Part shown: one piece after another, positions 7,514-11,907 of the stretch
How positions within the stretch are numbered: position 1 is the first letter of the stretch
How the letters are laid out: the number at the start of each line of letters is the position of its first letter
Assembly (NCBI GenBank): GCA_002309875.1
Contig: DBYM01000015.1
Location: forward strand, 1-11,907
Direction: 5' to 3'
Length of the DNA stretch: 11,907 nt
Source: Cyanobacteria bacterium UBA1186
GTDB lineage: Bacteria; Cyanobacteriota; Vampirovibrionia; Gastranaerophilales; Gastranaerophilaceae
Position numbers and translations under genes: made by a program
The notes under the pieces: generated by a model
Seen by the model: the letters and a program-made list of their open reading frames with translations, nothing else
Told to the model about the DNA's origin: nothing
The model's database searches: none

Positions 7514-8842
7514 ATGTTCGAGCGGTTTACAGAGAAAGCGATAAATGCAGTCAGCGAAGCCCAGCGTATTGCAAAGGAAATGAAGGGCTCTGAAGTTTTG
7601 CCCGAGCACTTGCTGCTTGCAATTGTATCAGAAGCCAAAGGTGTTTCTCTTAAACTGTTCAGAATGTATAATATAACACCCGAAGCACTGAAAGATGTTG
7701 TTTCAAAATACGTTGTCTCAACCGCTAAAGGGCCCGAAAATATACCTTTTAGCCACAGTGTTAAAGATATTTTAAAACACACTTTGGATTTGGCATCAAA
7801 ATCGGGGAATCTTAATATCCTGTTTGAGCATTTGTTTTTATCCGTTATTACCGATAAAAATTCAAATATTCAGTCGATTTTAGGTTCTTTTAAATTCGAC
7901 ATTAATAATGCCCGTGAAATTTTAAATAAACTCGTTCAGCGCAAGGTGAAAAGACTTGCTCACCCTGAGGGAGAAGATGACGAAATCAGAGCCGATTTTG
8001 AATCTTTGTACGAAGGTGAAGAACTGAGCGGGGTTTTAGAAAGAGCGGTTTCAAAGTTATCGGCCGCAGGCTATGAAATATTAGGTACCGAGCAGATATT
8101 GTCTTCAATATTGGAATCGGATAACTCAGCGCTGCTCGATACAATACATAACAACGGATTAAATGCGGAAAACTTTACATCTGCCTTAGTCGGTATAGAT
8201 TCACGTCAATCGGAGTATGAAGGCAGAAAAATTATATTCACACCTAATGCTTTTTTGATTATGAATCTTGCAATGCAGACAGCAAAAGAACTCGGCTCGT
8301 CCGTTATAACACCCGAACACATTGTCCTGAGCATTTTAAAGGCAAAAAGAGGCCTTGCGTATGATATTATTGATTCGCTCGGAGTAAATAAGGATAAACT
8401 TTATGACGAGATAATGAAACCGATAGAGAAACAGATGCCGGAAACATTGATGATTATGAAACTTGCAAAAGAAGAAGCAAGAAGAATCGGCAGAAATGTT
8501 GTAGGTACTGAAATGTTCCTGCTCGGGATACTTGCTGAAGGTACAAGTGATGCCTTTGTGGCGCTGACGGATTTAGAGGTTACACTCAAGGACGCAAGGC
8601 AGGAGGTTGAGGCATTAATCGGTTACGGTAATGAATACTTCGACAAAGAAATTGTATTTACTGCAAGAGCGAAAAAGGTTTTGGAGAATGCGTGGCTCAG
8701 GGCCAAAAAAGCAGACAGGCAGAGAATTGTTGCGTCAGATTTGCTTCTTGCAATAACAGATGATACAAATTCACTTGCGATGAAGGTGCTTGATAATTTA
8801 GGAGTAGATGCCATAGAAATAAGGCACGGTTTGAACGTATAG
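7514..8842 (+). CDS. Stand-alone protein of six Clp-N repeat motifs, no AAA+ domain
   Basis: The 442-residue product looks built wholly from Clp-N repeats (the substrate/adaptor-binding domain of ClpA, ClpB and ClpC), apparently as three two-repeat domains. The repeats lie at about residues 3-66, 80-142, 168-227, 240-302, 311-370 and 380-440, each with the family signature: VLPEHLLLAIV, ILFEHLFLSVI, ILGTEQILSSIL, ITPEHIVLSIL, VVGTEMFLLGIL and IVASDLLLAIT. The protein opens MFERFTEKAI, as ClpC does, and repeats 5-6 (AKEEARRIGRNVVGTEMF, IVFTARAKKVLE) are the most ClpC-like. An acidic linker (about 152-170) separates domains 1 and 2. There is no Walker A, Walker B or ClpP-docking loop, so it cannot unfold proteins itself. 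Known stand-alone Clp-N proteins (plant ClpT) bind the Clp protease core; a role as adaptor, scaffold or competitor for Clp partners is my inference. The ATG at 7514 is 6 bases after the DUF1292 stop, with AGGA about 13 bases upstream. Confidence 0.88.
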   Translation: MFERFTEKAINAVSEAQRIAKEMKGSEVLPEHLLLAIVSEAKGVSLKLFRMYNITPEALKDVVSKYVVSTAKGPENIPFSHSVKDILKHTLDLASKSGNLNILFEHLFLSVITDKNSNIQSILGSFKFDINNAREILNKLVQRKVKRLAHPEGEDDEIRADFESLYEGEELSGVLERAVSKLSAAGYEILGTEQILSSILESDNSALLDTIHNNGLNAENFTSALVGIDSRQSEYEGRKIIFTPNAFLIMNLAMQTAKELGSSVITPEHIVLSILKAKRGLAYDIIDSLGVNKDKLYDEIMKPIEKQMPETLMIMKLAKEEARRIGRNVVGTEMFLLGILAEGTSDAFVALTDLEVTLKDARQEVEALIGYGNEYFDKEIVFTARAKKVLENAWLRAKKADRQRIVASDLLLAITDDTNSLAMKVLDNLGVDAIEIRHGLNV

Positions 8843-8843
8843 T

Positions 8844-8849
8844 AAGAGG
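8844..8849 (+). promoter_or_regulatory. Ribosome binding site for the GTG start of tilS
   Basis: AAGAGG sits 5 bases before the GTG at 8855 and directly after the stop of the preceding gene (8840-8842). It supports initiation at GTG, because no ATG lies in frame before the essential PP-loop. Confidence 0.75.
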
Positions 8850-8854
8850 TTAAA

Positions 8855-10261
8855 GTGTCCAATATCACAGATACTGTTATAAATTTTTTAAACAAATACA
8901 ATCTTTCCAATAAGACAATAGTTGTCGGATTTTCGGGGGGATATGATTCAATGTGCCTTTTGCATGCTCTTTCCAAAATCAGAGAGCGTGATGATTTTGA
9001 AGACCTCGAGGTTATAGCGGCGCATTTTAATCATAATTGGCGCGGGAATGAATCATTAACGGAGCAGGAAGTATGCAGATTGTTTGCTTCGGGGTGCGGA
9101 TTCGAGTTTGTTGCAAAAACTGCGCCTTCTGATTTAAAGAAGACAGAGAATGATGCAAGATTGGCTCGTTATGATTTCTTTGAAGAGATTTATGAAGATT
9201 ATGATGCTGATGCCGTATTCACCGCTCATAATAAAGATGATAATGCAGAAACTGTTTTATATCGTGTTGTAAAAGGAACGGGGCTTTTTGGGCTAAAGGG
9301 TATATCGGAGAGGAGAAAATTCTTTTACAGACCGCTTTTGCACGTCTCAAGAGCAGATATATTGAAATACTGCGAAGAGAACAATCTTTGTCCCAATAAT
9401 GATTCTTCTAATTCGGATATTACATATAACAGAAATTATTTAAGACATAAAATTATTCCTGATTTGGAAAAAATCAATCCGTCCGTTAAAGACTCTCTAG
9501 TCAGTTTGGCAGACGTTGCTTCGAGTGAAAACAGTATAATTGAGGAGTATCTTGCGGGAATAAGACCAGAAATCTTTGACGGTGAAACGATAAGACCGGA
9601 AAAATTTATAAAACTTTCTTATCCCGTAAGACTGCGATTTGTGCACGAATATATGCGCAGATTTGACTTGGACTATGACTTTAAAAGGATTAAAGAGATA
9701 ACGGATTTTATTGACGCTAACAGTGTAAAAAGGAACGGTAATACAATTTCTCTGACTTCATCAACCTGGTTATATGTTGATGACAAGGTAATAGAAATTA
9801 TTCCTCACAGGAAGAATGAAGAAGACGAATACGAAAAATTGAAACATATTGAGGTCAAAATTCCGGGTGTCGGTGAATATGCCTTTGCGGAATATACACT
9901 CAAATTAAAAGAATACGTTGATAAAGATGTGTTTGTGTTCCCTGAATCCACCTCCAATTTTGTGTATGTTGATTTGGATAAGTTTAAATCGCCTCTTACT
10001 CTCAGAACGAGAAGAGACGGTGATATAATATGTCCTTTCGGAATGACGGGAACAATGAAACTGAAGAAATATCTTAATGCAAAGGGTATTCCCCGCCATA
10101 AGAGGGATAAACTGCTTTTGTTGGCGAATGAGAATGAGATACTTTGGGTAGTCGGAGTGGGGCTCAGCAGCAGAATAGGCGTAGTAAAAGTTCCTACGCA
10201 CGTAATTGAGGTTACAAGAGCCGAAGACAAACCTGAAAATGAGGAAGTGCAAAATGGATAA
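8855..10261 (+). CDS. tilS: tRNA(Ile)-lysidine synthetase (TilS)
   Basis: TilS uses ATP to attach lysine to C34 of the CAU-anticodon tRNA-Ile, so that it reads AUA as isoleucine; it is generally essential. The 468-residue product, from a GTG start, has the full architecture. The N-terminal PP-loop is VGFSGGYDSMCLL (24-36, with SGGxDS at 27-32). It is followed by AAHFNHNWRGNES (55-67), FTAHNKDDNAETVLYR (122-137) and RPLLHVSRADILKYC (159-173). The lysidine-synthetase signature is NDSSNSDITYNRNYLRHKI (182-200). A helical middle domain follows, then the C-terminal TilS domain (about 383-443) with LRTRRDGD, KLKKYLNAKGIPRHKRD and GVGLSSRIGV. The last six residues (EEVQNG) are a gene-specific tail whose codons overlap the hpt start by 8 bases. 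Pairing with hpt is widely conserved in low-GC bacteria (tilS-hpt-ftsH); here a flavodiiron gene stands where ftsH often follows. Confidence 0.96.
   Translation: MSNITDTVINFLNKYNLSNKTIVVGFSGGYDSMCLLHALSKIRERDDFEDLEVIAAHFNHNWRGNESLTEQEVCRLFASGCGFEFVAKTAPSDLKKTENDARLARYDFFEEIYEDYDADAVFTAHNKDDNAETVLYRVVKGTGLFGLKGISERRKFFYRPLLHVSRADILKYCEENNLCPNNDSSNSDITYNRNYLRHKIIPDLEKINPSVKDSLVSLADVASSENSIIEEYLAGIRPEIFDGETIRPEKFIKLSYPVRLRFVHEYMRRFDLDYDFKRIKEITDFIDANSVKRNGNTISLTSSTWLYVDDKVIEIIPHRKNEEDEYEKLKHIEVKIPGVGEYAFAEYTLKLKEYVDKDVFVFPESTSNFVYVDLDKFKSPLTLRTRRDGDIICPFGMTGTMKLKKYLNAKGIPRHKRDKLLLLANENEILWVVGVGLSSRIGVVKVPTHVIEVTRAEDKPENEEVQNG
10241..10245 (+). promoter_or_regulatory. Ribosome binding site for hpt inside the tilS 3' end
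   Basis: GAGGA lies 8 bases before the ATG at 10254 and within the last tilS codons. It fixes the hpt start at 10254 rather than at an upstream in-frame non-ATG codon at 10206, and implies translational coupling. Confidence 0.75.
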
Positions 10262-10787
10262 TGTAAAACTGTCGGATTTAAAAATATTGTTTGATGAAGA
10301 AACAATACAAAAAGCGGTAAAAGAGATGGCTTCAAGATTGAATTCGGATTACGGCGACGAAGAAGTTTATCTTGTTTCCGTGTTAAAAGGCTCTGTGATG
10401 TTTGCGGTAGATTTGGCAAAGGAACTAAAAATGCCTTTGCAAATGGAGTTTATAAGGCTTTCAAGTTACGGCTCATCAATGACATCAAGCGGAAAAGTTA
10501 ATGCGGTAGATATTACTCTTCCCGACCTGAATAATAAAAATGTGTTGATTGTGGAGGATATTATTGACACAGGGCATACCGCTAAATTTTTGGTAGATTT
10601 TATAAAGCAAAATTTCCATGTCAAAAGTCTGAAATTTTGCTCGCTTCTCGACAAGAAGGTTAAGAGGGTTGTTTATATAGATGCGGATTATTACTGTTTT
10701 GAGGTTGATGATAAATTTTTAGTCGGTTACGGACTTGATTTGGACGGCCATTTCAGAAATCTTCCTTATATAGGTTATATCGGTTAG
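10254..10787 (+). CDS. hpt: Hypoxanthine(-guanine) phosphoribosyltransferase (Hpt)
   Basis: Hpt salvages hypoxanthine, and often guanine, to IMP or GMP using PRPP, in the cytoplasm. The 177-residue length is standard. Visible motifs are the PPi-binding loop VSVLKGS (41-47), the region of the mobile loop IRLSSYGSSM (67-76), the PRPP-binding signature VLIVEDIIDTGHTA (97-110) with the E-D pair and DTG, and the purine-binding region near the C-terminus, 'CFEVDDKFLVGYGLD' (148-162), where an aspartate and aromatic residues hold the base. The start at 10254 overlaps the end of tilS by 8 bases and has a good internal ribosome binding site; it also matches the usual N-terminus, ahead of LFDEETIQKAVKEMA. 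Sequence alone cannot say whether hypoxanthine or guanine is preferred. A flavodiiron gene follows after 8 bases. Confidence 0.96.
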   Translation: MDNVKLSDLKILFDEETIQKAVKEMASRLNSDYGDEEVYLVSVLKGSVMFAVDLAKELKMPLQMEFIRLSSYGSSMTSSGKVNAVDITLPDLNNKNVLIVEDIIDTGHTAKFLVDFIKQNFHVKSLKFCSLLDKKVKRVVYIDADYYCFEVDDKFLVGYGLDLDGHFRNLPYIGYIG

Positions 10788-10795
10788 GAGAGGGT

Positions 10796-11907
10796 ATGCA
10801 TAACGTAAGAAAAATTGGCAGTGATTTATATTATATCGGTTGTTCTGACAGGAGGCTGCGGCTTTTTGAAAGTGCGTATCCGATACCCGAGGGGATTTCA
10901 TATAATTCATATCTTCTGCTTGATGATAAGACGGTGCTTTTCGACACTGTTGATAAAGCATGTCTCGGGCAGTTCCTTGAAAATTTAGGTGCGGGATTAG
11001 GAGACAGAAAACTTGATTATATTATTGTTCACCACATGGAACCTGATCACGCTTCTGCAATAATGAATGTTTTGGAAAAATATCCCGAAGCAAAAATCGT
11101 CTGTACCGCAAAATCCAAAGATATGATGAATCAGTTCTTCGGGTTTGACGCTGATGAAAAATTTAACGTTGTAAAAGACGGAGATATATTAAATTGCGGA
11201 AAACATGAATTGACCTTTATGACGGCGCCGATGGTGCATTGGCCCGAGGTAATGGTAACTTATGACAAAACAACCTTCGGGTTGTTCTCTGCTGATGCCT
11301 TCGGCTCATTTGGTGCAATAAACGGAAATCTTTTTGATGAAGAAATTGACTTTTCGCATAAATATATAGATGAAGCGAGAAGATACTATGCAAATATTGT
11401 AGGCAAATACGGGGCGCAGGTTCAGGCCTTGCTAAAGAAAGCAAACACTTTAAGAATCAAGGCGATTTACCCGCTGCATGGTGTTATCGTAAGAGTTAAT
11501 ATTGCTGAGTTTATCGGTAAATATGAAAAGTGGTCTGCTTATACTCCTGAAGAAGACGGAGTTTTGATTGCGTTTTCATCTGTTTACGGCAATACGGAGA
11601 ATGCGGTTGAAATTTTGGCAGGGAAACTCGCCGATAAGGGTGTAATGAATATCAGGTTGGCTGATGTATCATATACGGATTCGTCTTATATTTTGGCTGA
11701 GGCGTTCAGAGTTTCGCATATTATTCTTGCGACAACTACGTATAATATGGGTGTATTTGAGTCAATGGAAAAATTCCTGAATGTTCTTGTTGCACACAAT
11801 TTGCAAAACCGTAAGTACGTTCTGATTGAAAACGGCTCTTGGGCTCCGACTTGCGGTAGTCAGATGCAGGCTGTTTTGGAAAAACTTAAAGGCTCTGAAT
11901 TTATAAC
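10796..11907 (+). CDS. FprA-family flavodiiron protein (A-type flavoprotein), 3' end outside window
   Basis: Flavodiiron proteins reduce oxygen to water and/or nitric oxide to nitrous oxide in the cytoplasm of anaerobes and microaerobes, with electrons usually supplied by rubredoxin. Translation from the ATG at 10796 stays open to the edge, giving 370 residues; the family is near 400, so about 30-40 residues are missing. The metallo-beta-lactamase-like half keeps all expected di-iron ligands: H80, E82 and D84 in HHMEPDH (79-85), H148 in MVHWPE, D167 in SADAFGSFG and H228 in YPLHGV. The opening DRRLRLFE with YPIPEGISYNSYLL is typical of FprA. The flavodoxin-like half starts at about 255, with the FMN phosphate loop SSVYGNTENA (261-270) and later TTTYNMGVF (313-321) and ENGSWAPTCG. 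GGAG (10787-10790) precedes the start by 5 bases and overlaps the hpt stop. No rubredoxin gene is visible. A flavin-reductase extension cannot be excluded because the C-terminus is cut off. Confidence 0.94.
   Translation, partial: MHNVRKIGSDLYYIGCSDRRLRLFESAYPIPEGISYNSYLLLDDKTVLFDTVDKACLGQFLENLGAGLGDRKLDYIIVHHMEPDHASAIMNVLEKYPEAKIVCTAKSKDMMNQFFGFDADEKFNVVKDGDILNCGKHELTFMTAPMVHWPEVMVTYDKTTFGLFSADAFGSFGAINGNLFDEEIDFSHKYIDEARRYYANIVGKYGAQVQALLKKANTLRIKAIYPLHGVIVRVNIAEFIGKYEKWSAYTPEEDGVLIAFSSVYGNTENAVEILAGKLADKGVMNIRLADVSYTDSSYILAEAFRVSHIILATTTYNMGVFESMEKFLNVLVAHNLQNRKYVLIENGSWAPTCGSQMQAVLEKLKGSEFI

Noticed and set aside
7514..8842. Clp-N protein as a frameshifted or truncated clpC that has lost its ATPase domains.
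   Set aside because: The frame is intact, contains three domain copies instead of one, stops cleanly, and is followed 12 bases later by tilS with no remnant of AAA+ motifs in any nearby frame.
10206..10253. Longer hpt reading frame starting at 10206.
   Set aside because: It lies wholly inside tilS, starts with a non-ATG codon, and adds residues not expected in Hpt. The ATG at 10254 has a Shine-Dalgarno at 8 bases.
9805..10419. 204-codon open frame on the minus strand.
   Set aside because: It is antisense to tilS and hpt, both confidently identified; its Ser/Leu/Pro-rich product shows no recognisable motif. It is a shadow of AT-rich coding sequence, as are the other minus-strand frames.
1..11907. 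Mobile element, prophage, defence or toxin-antitoxin system.
   Set aside because: Every identified gene is a housekeeping or flagellar type; there is no transposase, integrase, terminal inverted repeat, tRNA attachment site or toxin-antitoxin pair visible.

Overview
The window comes from an AT-rich bacterial chromosome. All genes are on the + strand and are tightly packed: the longest gap between coding regions is 77 bases. The genes imply a flagellated organism (a very large FliD filament cap protein) that is probably anaerobic or microaerobic (an FprA-type flavodiiron protein). My tentative placement is a non-photosynthetic cyanobacterial relative (Melainabacteria/Gastranaerophilales). The main reason is that the fifth and sixth repeats of the Clp-N protein resemble the N-domain of cyanobacterial ClpC. 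The ruvX-DUF1292 and tilS-hpt pairings also occur in low-GC Gram-positives, so a clostridial origin remains possible.

Layout. Bases 1-4209 hold the 3' part of a giant fliD, whose start lies upstream of the window. Its visible product is about 1402 residues: nine or more divergent tandem repeats of about 110-135 residues, followed by a recognisable FliD C-terminal domain. A well-formed sigma70-type promoter (4235-4263) lies just after the fliD stop. It appears to start a new transcription unit: aroE (shikimate dehydrogenase), an unrecognised 531-residue helical protein, ruvX (Holliday-junction resolvase family/16S rRNA processing), a very acidic DUF1292 protein, a 442-residue protein made only of Clp-N repeats, tilS (tRNA-Ile lysidine synthetase), hpt (hypoxanthine phosphoribosyltransferase), and the 5' part of a flavodiiron protein gene that runs off the right edge.

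From the second gene on, neighbours are coupled by overlaps of 8 bases (unknown/ruvX, tilS/hpt) or by gaps of 6-50 bases, and no intrinsic terminator is visible, so co-transcription is likely. The unit mixes aromatic biosynthesis, RNA maturation and modification, purine salvage and oxygen detoxification. It is a housekeeping operon rather than a mobile or defence island: I see no transposase, integrase, tRNA, CRISPR or phage gene.

The two things most worth a second look are the repeat-expanded FliD cap and the stand-alone Clp-N protein, which has six Clp-N motifs and no AAA+ ATPase. The 531-residue protein is the main gene of unknown function.
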